From: Pantoea sp. At-9b
Lineage (GTDB): Bacteria > Pseudomonadota > Gammaproteobacteria > Enterobacterales > Enterobacteriaceae
DNA: 64,000 nucleotides
Assembly: GCF_000175935.2 (NCBI RefSeq)
Contig: NC_014837.1
Coordinates: 4,092,001-4,156,000, forward strand
Reading direction: 5' to 3'
In this document: piece after piece, positions 18,691 through 27,831 of the stretch
Layout of the letters: each line of letters begins with the position of its first letter
Position numbering within the stretch: the first letter of the stretch is position 1
Translations under genes and position numbers: made by a program
The notes under the pieces: model-generated
Databases searched by the model: none
Told to the model about the DNA's origin: nothing
The model's input: only the letters and a program-made list of their open reading frames with translations

Positions 18691-19827
18691 TTAACGCAAT
18701 GGTTGATAAAACGCCCGAATCTCCTGCGCCAGCAGCTCCGGCTCTTCCAGCGCGGTAAAATGCCCACCGCGTGGCAATTCATGCCAGTGCCGGATAGCCA
18801 GATTTTGCTCAGCCCAGTGACGCGGCGGCGGCATCAGATCATAGGGAAAACGCGTCAATCCGGTCGGTACCGTGATTTTCTCCATCGGCGGCAGCGCATG
18901 GCTGTTTTCGTAATAGAGATTGGCAGAGGTGCCGTAGCTGCCGGTCAGCCAGTACAGCATGATGTTATTGAGCAGCTCATCTTTGCTGAAGCGACCAAAC
19001 ACATTGCCCTGACAATCGCCCCAACTGCGGAATTTCTCCAGAATCCAGCTCGCCAGTCCGACCGGTGAATCATTAAGTGCAAACGCGAGGGTTTGTGGTT
19101 TGGTCGATTGCAGCGCCATATACGCCCCTTCCTGCGCGATCCATTTCATCGCTGCCGCCTGATAGGCGCGCGCTTCATCGGTCAGGTCATCACCAGCCGC
19201 CTGCATTAAGGGACGCACCAGGCCAATATCGGTGAGGTGAATACCCACTAACCTGTCGGGATGCTGCACCGCCAGATAGCGGGTAACACCAGAACCAATA
19301 TCTCCCCCGCTGGCGGCAAAACGTGGATAGCCTAACTCGCTCATCAACTGCGCCCAGAGATCGGCGATTTGGGCATTGTTAACCCCCGCCGGCGGGCAGG
19401 TGGAAAACGCAAAGCCCGGCAGCGACGGCACAATAACGTCGAACGCATCCTCCGCCTTACCGCCAAAACGCGCCGGATCGGTCAGGAGCGGGATGATTTT
19501 TTGGTAGCGCAGAAACGAATCAGGCCAGCCGTGGGTCAACAACAGTGGCAGCGGGTTTGGCCCGTTACCACGTTGATGGATGAAATGGATCTGCGTCTCC
19601 CCCTGCCGCCAGTAATAATGCCCAAGCTGGTTAAGTTCACGCTCCTGCTGACGCCAGTCATACTGATGCAACCAGTAATCCACCAGCGCCTTTAACTCAT
19701 CGGGGGCGGTGCCTTTCTGCCACGCATCGCCGGGCAAGGTTGCTGCCCAGCGCGTCTGACGAAGACGCCATTCGAGGTCATCTAACTGCGATTGCGCAAT
19801 GGCAATCTGGAAAGATTGCACAGACAT
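18691..19827 (-). CDS. Epoxide hydrolase family protein (EHN domain)
   Basis: 378-residue alpha/beta hydrolase with the N-terminal epoxide hydrolase (EHN) domain at about 4-110. The oxyanion-hole motif HGWPDS is at 99-104, the predicted nucleophile D176 sits in GGDIGSG, and GGHFTALEEPELLA near the C-terminus carries the catalytic histidine. Members open epoxides to diols or hydrolyse related xenobiotics; some are juvenile-hormone-type hydrolases. No signal peptide. AAGGA lies 6 nt before the ATG. It is separated from the SDR gene by about 55 bp on the same strand. Confidence 0.85.
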   Translation of the reverse strand: MSVQSFQIAIAQSQLDDLEWRLRQTRWAATLPGDAWQKGTAPDELKALVDYWLHQYDWRQQERELNQLGHYYWRQGETQIHFIHQRGNGPNPLPLLLTHGWPDSFLRYQKIIPLLTDPARFGGKAEDAFDVIVPSLPGFAFSTCPPAGVNNAQIADLWAQLMSELGYPRFAASGGDIGSGVTRYLAVQHPDRLVGIHLTDIGLVRPLMQAAGDDLTDEARAYQAAAMKWIAQEGAYMALQSTKPQTLAFALNDSPVGLASWILEKFRSWGDCQGNVFGRFSKDELLNNIMLYWLTGSYGTSANLYYENSHALPPMEKITVPTGLTRFPYDLMPPPRHWAEQNLAIRHWHELPRGGHFTALEEPELLAQEIRAFYQPLR

Positions 19828-19882
19828 AGTGATTCCTTCAGGTTAAACAGGCTCAGACTTTACTGTAGTCCTGTTCCCGCCT

Positions 19883-20707
19883 TCAGGCATCAGCGGCATA
19901 AGCCTGTACTTGTTGGGCATGTAACTCTGCCAGACGGCTTTGCAGTGCGGCGTCGATATGCTGATACGCGGTACTGCCGAGTGCCAGTCTGAGCGGCATC
20001 TGCGGCTGTTCCAGCGTGGCGATCATCGCCGTCACGCATTTTTCCGCATCACCGAGGATGGCAAACTCTCCCGATTGCAACCTGCGTCGCAGCTCACCCG
20101 ACGCGGTATCGCGATAGCACTCCAGCGCCGCAGCCACATCCAGTCCGGCACCAAAGTTGGTCGCCGTCGGGCCAGGCTCCACCAGCAAAAAGTCGATAGC
20201 AAAACGCGCGACTTCCTGCCGTACCGCCTCCACAAAACCCTCAATACCCCATTTGGTGGCGTGATACAGGCTGAAATTAGGGTAAGCCACCTGCCCACCT
20301 TCCGACGACAATTGGGCAATGCGCCCGCCGCCCTGCTGGCGCAGTAGCGGAATCGCCGCACGAATCAGTTGGATCGAGCCGGTGAGGTTGGTGGCGATTT
20401 GGCGTTCAATCTGCGCATCGCTCAGCTCCTCAGCAGCACCAAACAGACCGTAAGCGGCGTTGCTTACCACCACATCGATACGATCGACTGCGGCGAAGGC
20501 CGCGGAGATCGCAGGTGCAATGGTGGCGGTCTGGGCCAGATCCAGGGAGATCACCTGTACGCGATCGCCGTAACGCTGTTGCAGATCCGCCATCGCCGTG
20601 ACACGGCGCACGCAGGCAATCACCACATCGCCACGCGCCAGTAAGCGTTCACTCATCAGACGGCCCAGCCCGTTGCTGGCACCGGTAATTAACCAGGTTT
20701 TCATCAT
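19883..20707 (-). CDS. Short-chain dehydrogenase/reductase
   Basis: 274 residues, classical SDR fold. The cofactor motif TGASNGLG is at 8-15, NAAYG at 83-87 is the NNAG-like motif, and the catalytic Ser134/135, Tyr148 and Lys152 (YHATK) are all present. It prefers NADP(H), judging by the arginines after beta-2 (VRRVT). The ATG at 20707 has GGAGG 5-6 nt upstream; the next codon is also ATG. It is transcribed divergently from a LysR gene 92 bp away, a usual sign that the regulator controls it. Confidence 0.9.
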   Translation of the reverse strand: MMKTWLITGASNGLGRLMSERLLARGDVVIACVRRVTAMADLQQRYGDRVQVISLDLAQTATIAPAISAAFAAVDRIDVVVSNAAYGLFGAAEELSDAQIERQIATNLTGSIQLIRAAIPLLRQQGGGRIAQLSSEGGQVAYPNFSLYHATKWGIEGFVEAVRQEVARFAIDFLLVEPGPTATNFGAGLDVAAALECYRDTASGELRRRLQSGEFAILGDAEKCVTAMIATLEQPQMPLRLALGSTAYQHIDAALQSRLAELHAQQVQAYAADA

Positions 20708-20747
20708 TGCTTCCTCCAGTTGAAAACCTGATGGTAGATCGCTTTAC

Positions 20748-20799
20748 TGGTGGTTATCGTCTCCCTAATCGCGTATGACCTGGTGAGGAAAAACCACCA
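20748..20799. promoter_or_regulatory. Inverted repeat TGGTGGTT...AACCACCA in the SDR-LysR divergent region
   Basis: TGGTGGTT (20748-20755) and AACCACCA (20792-20799) are perfect inverted 8-mers 36 bp apart. The right arm touches the LysR start codon at 20800, so binding would fit autoregulation and control of the SDR gene. Confidence 0.45.
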
Positions 20800-21702
20800 A
20801 TGAGAAGACCTTCGTGGCATGAACTGCAAGCCATCAGAACGCTGGCGGAGCAGCGCAGTTTTCGTCGCGCCGCCGAGCTGCTCGGGCTGAAACGCTCCTC
20901 ACTCAGCCATCTGGTGAAGGGGCTGGAACACAACCTCGGTGTGCAGCTGTTTCAGCGCACCACACGTAGCGTGTCACTGACCGAGGCGGGCCAGCAGTTG
21001 CTCACCCGGCTGACGCCGCTGTTGAACGAGATGGATGAGGTACTGTATGACGTCAGCGCTCAGCGCCAGCAGCATTACGGTACGCTACGGATCAGCGCCA
21101 GCGATGCGGCCATTGGCTTGCTGCTAACCCAGGTTATCCCGGCATTCAGCGCCCAATATCCGCAAATCGAACTGGACCTCGCCGCACAGGGTGCCTTGGT
21201 GGATATCACCGCGCAGGGTTTTGATGCCGGTATTCGGCTGATTGAAGACGTGCCGCAGGACATGGTGGCGGTACCGCTTGGCGGCCCGCTGACGTTTGTT
21301 ACCGTGGCTGCGCAGGCTTATCTTGCTGATCATCCGCCGGTGCAACACCCGCAAGATTTACAGCAGCAGCAGTGTATCCGCCAACGGCTGCCAAGTGGCA
21401 AACGCTATCGCTGGGAGTATCAACGGCAGGGGGAGTCGCTGGAAATGGATGTGCCGGGGCAGCTGACGCTCGACAGCAACGCACTGATGGCCCAGGCGGC
21501 CATCGGCGGTTTAGGTATTGCTTACCTGCCACTGCCTTACGCCAGCGCAGGATTAGCCAACGGCCAACTGGTGGAGCTGCTGGCCGAGTGGCGTGTGCAG
21601 TCGGCGGGCATCGCCTTATGGTTTCCACCTAACCGCCATCAGTCGATGGCGCTGCGGCTGTTTATTGATGCCCTTAAAATTCACCTGCCCTATCACAGAT
21701 GA
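20800..21702 (+). CDS. LysR-family transcriptional regulator
   Basis: 300 residues. The N-terminal winged helix-turn-helix spans about 4-62 (SFRRAAELLGLKRSSLSHLVKGLE is the recognition region), followed by the effector-binding periplasmic-fold domain from about 90. The VQLFQRTTRSVSLTEAG stretch is typical of the family. AGGAAAAA lies upstream of the ATG. Divergent from the SDR gene, which it probably regulates, and convergent by a 10-bp overlap with the isochorismatase-like gene. Inducer unknown. Confidence 0.9.
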   Translation: MRRPSWHELQAIRTLAEQRSFRRAAELLGLKRSSLSHLVKGLEHNLGVQLFQRTTRSVSLTEAGQQLLTRLTPLLNEMDEVLYDVSAQRQQHYGTLRISASDAAIGLLLTQVIPAFSAQYPQIELDLAAQGALVDITAQGFDAGIRLIEDVPQDMVAVPLGGPLTFVTVAAQAYLADHPPVQHPQDLQQQQCIRQRLPSGKRYRWEYQRQGESLEMDVPGQLTLDSNALMAQAAIGGLGIAYLPLPYASAGLANGQLVELLAEWRVQSAGIALWFPPNRHQSMALRLFIDALKIHLPYHR

Positions 21703-22334
21703 CGCTGTGGAGCCTTATGCACCATGGTGTAGGCATAATCGACACCCATACCGTAGGCACCGCTGTGCTCACGCACCAGGTCCATCACCGCGTCATACGT
21801 CTCTTTGCGTGACCAGTCGCGCTGGTACTCCAGCAGGACCTGCTGCCAGGTTACCGGCACTGCCCCCGCCTGTACCATACGTTGTACCGAACGTTCGTGG
21901 GCATCGACGCTGGTGCCGCCCGAAGTGTCAGTCACCACATAGACTTCATAACCCGCTTTGAGCGCCATCAGTGCCGGGAAGGTCAGGCACACTTCGGTCC
22001 ACAACGCAGAGATAATCAGCTTTTTACGGCCGGTTTTTTCGACTGCTTCAACGAATTTGGCATCTTCCCATGAGTTCATGGAGGTACGTTCAATCGGCTT
22101 CGCTTCCGGGTGCACCGCCAGCAGTTCTGGCCAGATGTAGCCGCTAAAGCTTTCGGTTTCCACCGAGGTGTAAATCACCGGCACGTCGAAAATCTTGCCC
22201 GCTTTTGCCAGGGCAACGGTGTTATTTTTGAGCTGCTGGCGATCGATATTGGCCACGCCAAATGCCATCTGCGGCTGGTGGTCGATGAAGATCAGGGTAG
22301 AGTTTTGCGGGTCGAGCAGGTCAAGTTTAGACAT
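21693..22334 (-). CDS. Isochorismatase-like cysteine hydrolase (YcaC-like)
   Basis: 213 residues of the cysteine hydrolase superfamily. The predicted catalytic Asp18 (IFIDHQ) and Cys116 (ALWTEVCL) are present, as is the cis-peptide loop region before the cysteine; the central basic position is arginine, as in the E. coli YcaC segment I recall. The closest named relative I recognise is YcaC, whose substrate is unknown. GAGGAA lies 8 nt before the ATG at 22334. Its 3' end overlaps the LysR gene by 10 bp in convergent orientation. It appears to be a single-gene unit. Confidence 0.85.
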   Translation of the reverse strand: MSKLDLLDPQNSTLIFIDHQPQMAFGVANIDRQQLKNNTVALAKAGKIFDVPVIYTSVETESFSGYIWPELLAVHPEAKPIERTSMNSWEDAKFVEAVEKTGRKKLIISALWTEVCLTFPALMALKAGYEVYVVTDTSGGTSVDAHERSVQRMVQAGAVPVTWQQVLLEYQRDWSRKETYDAVMDLVREHSGAYGMGVDYAYTMVHKAPQRHL

Positions 22335-22572
22335 GTTAAATTCCTCAGCGGTATGGGTTTTGTGTGTTGTGTCGTTGAGATGAACTTTAAAAAAAGCCGC
22401 GCTGAAGAGATAACGGAAAGAATTTTATAAGTTGTTCAAAATGGTTTTAGAAGATTGATTTAACTGAAAAAAACGCCTCTTCTGTCGCATTGATTCCGCG
22501 AAACAACGTTGATTAGTCGATAAAGACAGGCGTAACCTGTGCTCACAAAATCAAAAATTCACCATCGCAAAA

Positions 22573-23487
22573 ATGATTGTTCGTCCCCACCAGCATTGGT
22601 TCCTGCGGCTGTTTGACTGGCATGGTTCGGTGCTCACCAGCATCCTGTTCCGCCTGTCACTCAACCTGGTAATGTCGCTTGTCGCCATCCTCGGCTTTCC
22701 CTGGTATGAAACGCTCGGTATTCACCTGACCACCGCGCCGTTTAGCCTGATTGGTGTGTCGATCGCCATCTTCCTTGGCTTTCGTAACAACGCCAGCTAT
22801 GCCCGCTTTACCGAAGCCCGCACCCTGTGGGGGACGCTGCTGATTACCCAGCGCTCCCTGCTGCGTCAGATAAAAAGCATTCGCACGCTCAGCCTGGAGC
22901 AGGCTCGTGAGTTTGCCGATCTACAAATCGCCTTCAATCTGAGCCTGAAACATCAGCTACGCCGCTCGGACCCGCTGGAAGATTTGCAGCGTACATTGCC
23001 GCCGCGCTGGCACGATACGGTGCTACATCAACCGTTAGCGACGACGCAGATTTTGCTGTGTATGGGTGAATGGCTGGCGCAACAGCGGCATGAAGGGCAT
23101 GTGTCGGATATCGTCTGGCAAAGCATTGATGAAAATCTGAATCATCTGTCGACGGTGCTGGGCGGTTGCGATCGCATCGCTACCACGCCGATTCCCTTCG
23201 CCTACAGCCTGATTCTGCACCGCACCGTCTATCTGTTCTGCACCCTGCTACCTTTTGCGCTGGTGTCGGATCTGCACGCCATGACGCCGCTGGTATCGGT
23301 GTTTATCTCCTACACCTTTTTGTCGCTGGAATCGCTGGCGGAGGAACTGGAAGATCCGTTTGGCACTGCGCCCAATGACCTGCCGCTGGACGCCATTTGT
23401 GTGGCAATTGAGCGCAACCTGAAGGCGATGAACGGTGATCCGCTGCCTGCACCGTTGCAGCCAGATAAATATTTTAATCTGACGTAA
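22573..23487 (+). CDS. Bestrophin-family membrane protein (YneE-like)
   Basis: 304 residues, the length of E. coli YneE. The family core is visible: SLNLVMSLVAIL (first transmembrane helix), APFSLIGVSIAIFLGFRNNASYARFTEAR (the second helix and the invariant loop), and FISYTFLSLESLAEELEDPFG, the bestrophin acidic signature. Bacterial bestrophins form pentameric ion channels in the inner membrane. The gene stands alone, 238 bp from the divergent hydrolase gene and convergent with the esterase gene. Confidence 0.88.
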   Translation: MIVRPHQHWFLRLFDWHGSVLTSILFRLSLNLVMSLVAILGFPWYETLGIHLTTAPFSLIGVSIAIFLGFRNNASYARFTEARTLWGTLLITQRSLLRQIKSIRTLSLEQAREFADLQIAFNLSLKHQLRRSDPLEDLQRTLPPRWHDTVLHQPLATTQILLCMGEWLAQQRHEGHVSDIVWQSIDENLNHLSTVLGGCDRIATTPIPFAYSLILHRTVYLFCTLLPFALVSDLHAMTPLVSVFISYTFLSLESLAEELEDPFGTAPNDLPLDAICVAIERNLKAMNGDPLPAPLQPDKYFNLT

Positions 23488-23493
23488 CAACGC

Positions 23494-24393
23494 TTAACTC
23501 AGATGGTCAAGCCAGCGCACATAAGCCTGATCCCACAGTGCCGCTGGCGTCCCCGCCTGACCGAGGCCAAAACCGTGACCACCTTTCGTGAGCTGAATTA
23601 ATTCGACCGGTACCCGCATGCGACGGCAGGTATCGCGCATTAATTCGGTGTTATGCGGATTGGAGGTGTGGTCATCTTCCGCCTGTGCCAGAAAGGTCGG
23701 CGGATAACTGCGGGTGACAAAATTCTGTACCGACCAGTTGGCCTCTTCGGCCGGGGTGGCATTGTTCCCCACCATCATTAAATGGGTGTTGGTGTGTTGG
23801 TAAGGCGCTTCGAGGGTGATGACCGGATAGATCAGGCCGACGCTGTCGACTCTCGGCACCACCTGATCCAGCGGGTCCTGCGCCGGGTAGCTATCGAAAT
23901 CAGGACGTGCCGCCGCCATCCCCAGCAGATGACCACCCGCCGAGAAACCGAGCACATGGACTTTGCGTTCAAACGAACGTACCAGACGGATAGCGCGTTG
24001 CGCATCCTGCAACGGGGCCAGATGGCCCGCCTGCCACTTCTCGCCCGGTAAGCGATAGCTCAGCACATAGGCGGTGTAGCCGTTGGCATTCAGCCAACGC
24101 GCCACCGGCCAGGCTTCACGCCCCATGCCGATCCATTTATAACCGCCGCCCGCCGCAATCAGCACCGCTTCGCCATTGGGGTTTTCCGGGCGAAAGCGCT
24201 GAATGGCTGGTGAAACAATATTGGACCAGGAGCCGTTGGCACTGACCCGGAGCAAACCCGATGGGCCACCGCCGCCGGGCGGATCTTCCGGCCAGAGAGG
24301 AATAATGTCATCACGGGCAAACAGCTTGCCTGTGGTCATCGAAAGTACCGTTGCCCCGGTTGCCAGCAAAAGGCGGCGACGCGTTATCATCAT
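23494..24393 (-). CDS. Exported alpha/beta hydrolase (BD-FAE/acetyl-xylan-esterase-like)
   Basis: 299 residues. The N-terminus ITRRRLLLATGATVLS is a twin-arginine-type export signal (TRRRLLL followed by a hydrophobic core), so the enzyme is probably folded before export to the periplasm. The nucleophile elbow is GFSAGG with Ser151; AAGGGYKW is the oxyanion region and the C-terminal KGGHGFG carries the catalytic histidine. The family includes acetyl-xylan and feruloyl esterases, so a plant polysaccharide ester substrate is plausible but unproven. No strong ribosome binding site is visible. Confidence 0.8.
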   Translation of the reverse strand: MMITRRRLLLATGATVLSMTTGKLFARDDIIPLWPEDPPGGGGPSGLLRVSANGSWSNIVSPAIQRFRPENPNGEAVLIAAGGGYKWIGMGREAWPVARWLNANGYTAYVLSYRLPGEKWQAGHLAPLQDAQRAIRLVRSFERKVHVLGFSAGGHLLGMAAARPDFDSYPAQDPLDQVVPRVDSVGLIYPVITLEAPYQHTNTHLMMVGNNATPAEEANWSVQNFVTRSYPPTFLAQAEDDHTSNPHNTELMRDTCRRMRVPVELIQLTKGGHGFGLGQAGTPAALWDQAYVRWLDHLS

Positions 24394-24513
24394 GCTGTGA
24401 AGCCACTGTCAGGAAAGGGACAGCCTTGAGGCTGTGTCTCGTTATGGTGATGCAAGTCCAATGCCAAACGCTGGCGATTATGTACGCAATCTGTACAAAA
24501 AAGCTATAAAAAA

Positions 24514-24531
24514 CGCGCCAAAAATGGCGCG
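24514..24531 (-). terminator. Terminator of the small periplasmic protein gene
   Basis: CGCGCC (24514-24519) and GGCGCG (24526-24531) pair; read on the minus strand the hairpin is followed by a run of T residues. Confidence 0.7.
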
Positions 24532-24563
24532 AATTTTAGGGTTATAACGGTCGATAAAAAGAT

Positions 24564-24890
24564 TTAATCTTCTTGCTGAAATTGCGTCATCACCGTCTGT
24601 TCACATTGCTGCTGGTTATGACGTAATTGGCTGCGTTCTTCATCGTCCAGTTGCATCCAGCCACTGATCACTTCCTGCGCCATCTCTTCATCAAATTCCG
24701 CCTGACCGCTGGCCATTTGCGCCTTCATTTTTGCCACGTAGCTGTCCATGGTTCCGGTGCTTTTTTCACTGCTCACCAGATGGCACAGCTGGCTGGCATA
24801 GACGTTTTGTTCCGCGTCTGAGTTGGGGTCCTCCGCCAGCGCACTGGTCGACAGTGCCAGCCCAACGAGGGCGAGCAACCAAACTTTCAT
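24564..24890 (-). CDS. Small secreted protein, function unknown
   Basis: 108 residues from the ATG at 24890, which has GGAG 6 nt upstream; an ORF extending to 24938 lacks a comparable site. A Sec signal peptide (MKVWLLALVGLALSTSALA, cleaved before EDP) predicts a mature periplasmic protein of about 89 residues. The mature part is acidic, helical and Gln-rich at the end, with two cysteines (C36 and C96) that could form a disulfide. I do not recognise the family. It lies between the esterase and an MFS gene, with its own terminator. Confidence 0.65.
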   Translation of the reverse strand: MKVWLLALVGLALSTSALAEDPNSDAEQNVYASQLCHLVSSEKSTGTMDSYVAKMKAQMASGQAEFDEEMAQEVISGWMQLDDEERSQLRHNQQQCEQTVMTQFQQED

Positions 24891-24982
24891 AACAGGCTCC
24901 TGTAGTTGCCAGAAATTGCGATGCCCCATGTTGCGCACCTGTTGTCATCCATGCAACTAAATTCATCAGGCAACCTGCCACG

Positions 24983-26191
24983 TCAGTTTTTCAGGTGACG
25001 ACTCGCCAGACGAATCATCAAACTCAACGCGGCTGCCAGCGTCGAGAGCGCCACCACACCCGTCCAGCCCCAGTGCGCCAACGCCAGGCTACCCAGCGCG
25101 GCACCGGTTGCCATGCCGATAAACACCACGGTGAACATCAGGGCGTTCAGGCGGCTACGCGCTTCGGGTGCCAGGCTGTAGACCAGCGTCTGATGCGCCA
25201 CCAACGTCGCCTGGACACCGAGGTCAAAACCGACGGTACTGATGATGATCAACCCAAGCTGGGCGGATACCGGCAACACCGGCAGCAGGAACATCAGCGC
25301 AAAGGACACCATCACCAGCGTGGCACCGTATTGCGTCACCCGCGCCGGACCGATACGGTCGGCAAAGCTGCCCGCCAGTGGGGCCGCCAGTGCACCGGCT
25401 GCGCCCGCCAGACCAAAAGCCCCTGCTACCGCGCTATCCAGATGGAAGCGATCGCTCAGCATCAGCGCCAGCGTGGACCAGAAGGCGCTAAAACCAACGG
25501 ACAGCAAGCCTTGCGCCAGCGCGGCACGGCGCAGTGTCTGGTGGTGTTGCCACAGATGCGCCAGCGACAGCAGCAGACGCGGATAACTCACCGAAGTGCC
25601 GGGTTTAAAGCGTGGCAGCACGCGCCACAGGGCGAGACTGATCATCAGTACCGCAGCAGCCGCCACCAGATACATGGTGCGCCAGCCGAAATACTCCGCC
25701 ACCACGCCACTCACCACTCGGGAGAGCAGGATGCCAACCAGCAACCCGGTCATCACCGTGCCGACGGTTTTCCCCCGGCTGCGTTCTGGTGCCAGCGCCG
25801 CCGACGCCGGTACGATATCCTGCGCCACCGTGGCGGTTAAACCGGTAACAAAACTGGCGATCAACAGCGCGTTCAGGCCGCCCGAGAATCCACACAGCAG
25901 CAACGCCGCCACCAGCAGCAGACCTTTAATCAGGATGATGGTGCGACGGTCGTGGCGGTCGCCGAGCGGGGCCAGCAGCAGGATACCCAGCGCATAACCC
26001 GCTTGCGTCAGCATCGGCACCATACCGACGCTGCCAATGCTGGCGTTAAATTGTTTGCTAATGATATCCAGCATCGGCTGGCTGTAGTAAATCGATGCGA
26101 CACTCAGACCCGCCCCCGCCGCCAGCGTAAAGACCAGCGGTGTGGGCAGTGATTCAGTGATCTGTTCAGATGATTGCGTCATGGCAGACAT
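24983..26191 (-). CDS. MFS transporter
   Basis: 402 residues from the ATG at 26191 (GGGGGAA upstream); a 24-residue extension to 26263 would cross the divergent promoter region. Twelve hydrophobic segments; the loop 2-3 motif is APLGDRHDRRTIILIKG (the GxxxDRxGRR signature). It resembles exporters of the arabinose-efflux/YfcJ type. Transcribed divergently from a LysR gene, which probably controls it; the efflux substrate is unknown. Confidence 0.85.
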   Translation of the reverse strand: MSAMTQSSEQITESLPTPLVFTLAAGAGLSVASIYYSQPMLDIISKQFNASIGSVGMVPMLTQAGYALGILLLAPLGDRHDRRTIILIKGLLLVAALLLCGFSGGLNALLIASFVTGLTATVAQDIVPASAALAPERSRGKTVGTVMTGLLVGILLSRVVSGVVAEYFGWRTMYLVAAAAVLMISLALWRVLPRFKPGTSVSYPRLLLSLAHLWQHHQTLRRAALAQGLLSVGFSAFWSTLALMLSDRFHLDSAVAGAFGLAGAAGALAAPLAGSFADRIGPARVTQYGATLVMVSFALMFLLPVLPVSAQLGLIIISTVGFDLGVQATLVAHQTLVYSLAPEARSRLNALMFTVVFIGMATGAALGSLALAHWGWTGVVALSTLAAALSLMIRLASRHLKN

Positions 26192-26270
26192 AATAGTTTC
26201 CCCCGTGAAAGTGCGCTTATTAAAGCGCGTCACAGCCATACGCGGTAGACTGATGAAAAGCAAAACCGTT

Positions 26271-26285
26271 ATACGTGATACGTAT
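26271..26285. promoter_or_regulatory. Perfect dyad ATACGT-GAT-ACGTAT over the LysR start
   Basis: Six-base inverted arms with a 3-bp spacer overlap the ATG of the LysR gene at 26284, so occupancy would block its translation start or promoter. It lies 80 bp from the MFS start. Confidence 0.45.
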
Positions 26286-27216
26286 GAGCAATCTTTCCAG
26301 TGTTGATCGCATCGAACTGATGCAAACCTTTATCCGTATCGTGGAGAGCGGTTCACTGTCGGCCGCCGCCGCGCAACTCGGCACTACCCAGCCGACCATC
26401 AGCCGCCGTTTGCAGGCACTGGAGCAGCGGCTGGGGCTAAAGCTGATTCTGCGTACTACCCACGCGCTGAAACTTACCGATGACGGCGAGCGCTGCTATC
26501 AGCAGGCACGTCAGCTGCTTGCCACCTGGTATGCGCTGGAGGATGAGTTGACCGGTGCCAGCGATGACCCGGTGGGCACGCTGCGTGTGCGTGCGCCACA
26601 TGCGTTTGGCCAGGATCAGTTGGTCGCGCCACTGGTGGATTATCTGCAACGTTATCCGCGCCTGAATGTGGAGTGGATGCTGAACGACCGCACACCCGAC
26701 TTTGTCGCCGAAAACGTCGACTGCGCGATTCAGGTCGGCGCACCGACCGATCCTTCGGTGGTGGCGATTCTGCTGGCGGAAGTGCCGCGGTTTGTGGTGG
26801 CGGCCCCGTCGCTGCTGGCCGCGCATCCACCGGTTATGGCCGTTGAGCAACTGCCGAATCTACCGTGGCTGGCATTAACCAGTTTTTACCACGGTGAGAT
26901 TGCGCTCCAACGCCTGAGCGACGGGCATCCGGTGAATCTGGCGATCAGCCCACGCCTTGCCAGTGACAGCCTGTACGCGGTGCGCAAAGCTGCGCTGGCG
27001 GGGATGGGAGCCGCTGTGGTGTCGTCATGGGTGGTGCAGGAGGATTTGGCACGCGGTGATTTGATTCAGTTGGTGCCAGAATGGCAGGCTCCGCCGTTAC
27101 CGGTGTGGCTGACCTACCCGTGGGCCAGCTACTACCCGGCCAGATTGCAGAAGTTTTTTGCCATGATTCGTGAAGTGATGCCGCAGTTAGCGGGGACACA
27201 ACCGGCTAAAAAATAA
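26284..27216 (+). CDS. LysR-family transcriptional regulator
   Basis: 310 residues from the ATG at 26284 (a GTG at 26275 would add three residues). The winged helix-turn-helix is at about 6-65, with AAAAQLGTTQPTISRRLQALEQ as the recognition region, followed by the effector-binding domain starting near PVGTLRVRAPHAFGQ. Divergent from the MFS exporter, so probably its regulator. An inverted repeat overlaps its start codon and could be its autoregulatory site. Confidence 0.9.
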   Translation: MSNLSSVDRIELMQTFIRIVESGSLSAAAAQLGTTQPTISRRLQALEQRLGLKLILRTTHALKLTDDGERCYQQARQLLATWYALEDELTGASDDPVGTLRVRAPHAFGQDQLVAPLVDYLQRYPRLNVEWMLNDRTPDFVAENVDCAIQVGAPTDPSVVAILLAEVPRFVVAAPSLLAAHPPVMAVEQLPNLPWLALTSFYHGEIALQRLSDGHPVNLAISPRLASDSLYAVRKAALAGMGAAVVSSWVVQEDLARGDLIQLVPEWQAPPLPVWLTYPWASYYPARLQKFFAMIREVMPQLAGTQPAKK

Positions 27217-27227
27217 AATAAAAACCC

Positions 27228-27275
27228 GCAGCGGCGCGATGTCTGAAAAAGACGCGCGATACATCGCGCCGCTAC
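27228..27275. repeat. REP-like inverted pair (one degenerate)
   Basis: A degenerate forward copy (GCAGCGGCGCGATGT, 27228-27242) faces a reverse copy at 27254-27275 whose hairpin has ATACAT in place of ATAAAT. The pair sits between the convergent LysR and yqhA genes. Confidence 0.85.
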
Positions 27276-27279
27276 GCAA

Positions 27280-27777
27280 TTATTTCTTTTCTGCCTTCGA
27301 CATATTGTCCAGATAACCCATCACAAACGCCGACAGCACAAAGGTCAGGTGGATAATCACAAACCACATCAGTTTGTCATTGGCTACGTTGCGCGCCTCC
27401 ATAAACACCCGTAGCAGGTGAATGGAAGAAATCGCCACAATCGACGCGGCCACTTTATTCTTCAGCGAGCCAGAGTCCATCTTACCCAACCAGCTCAGCT
27501 TCTCCTTGTGCTCGGCGATATCCAGTTTAGAGACAAAGTTCTCATAGCCCGACAGCATCACCATCACCAGCAGGCCACCCACCAGCGTCATATCCACCAG
27601 CGACAGCAGCAGCAGAATCAGATCGTTTTCCCCGATGCTGAGGATGTCAGGCAGCAGGTGAAAAATCTCCTGGAAAAACTTAATGGTGAGCGCCAGCAAT
27701 CCCAGTGAAAGTCCGATGTAAACCGGTGCCAGCAACCAGCGCGATGCATACATCAGGTTCTCGGTAAAACGTTCCAT
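27280..27777 (-). CDS. yqhA: YqhA family (UPF0114) inner-membrane protein
   Basis: 165 residues, one longer than E. coli YqhA, sharing the start [20 protein letters not shown] and the blocks [16 protein letters not shown] and [21 protein letters not shown]. Three to four transmembrane helices are visible. Function unknown. It lies 54 bp downstream of kdpD on the same strand, the position kdpE occupies in other enterobacteria, and could be read through from the kdp operon. GGGAAA precedes the ATG. Confidence 0.93.
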   Translation of the reverse strand: MERFTENLMYASRWLLAPVYIGLSLGLLALTIKFFQEIFHLLPDILSIGENDLILLLLSLVDMTLVGGLLVMVMLSGYENFVSKLDIAEHKEKLSWLGKMDSGSLKNKVAASIVAISSIHLLRVFMEARNVANDKLMWFVIIHLTFVLSAFVMGYLDNMSKAEKK

Positions 27778-27831
27778 AATTTCCCATTAATCAACCGACA
27801 AGCTGGCGATTATAACCGAACAAATGTGAAG

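Noticed and set aside
24995..25840. 281-codon plus-strand ORF opposite the MFS gene
   Set aside because: Antisense shadow rich in Gln, Arg and His, without recognisable domain.
27778..27831. Searched for kdpE or a remnant behind kdpD
   Set aside because: Only 54 bp separate kdpD from yqhA and neither strand shows receiver-domain motifs; no remnant exists here.
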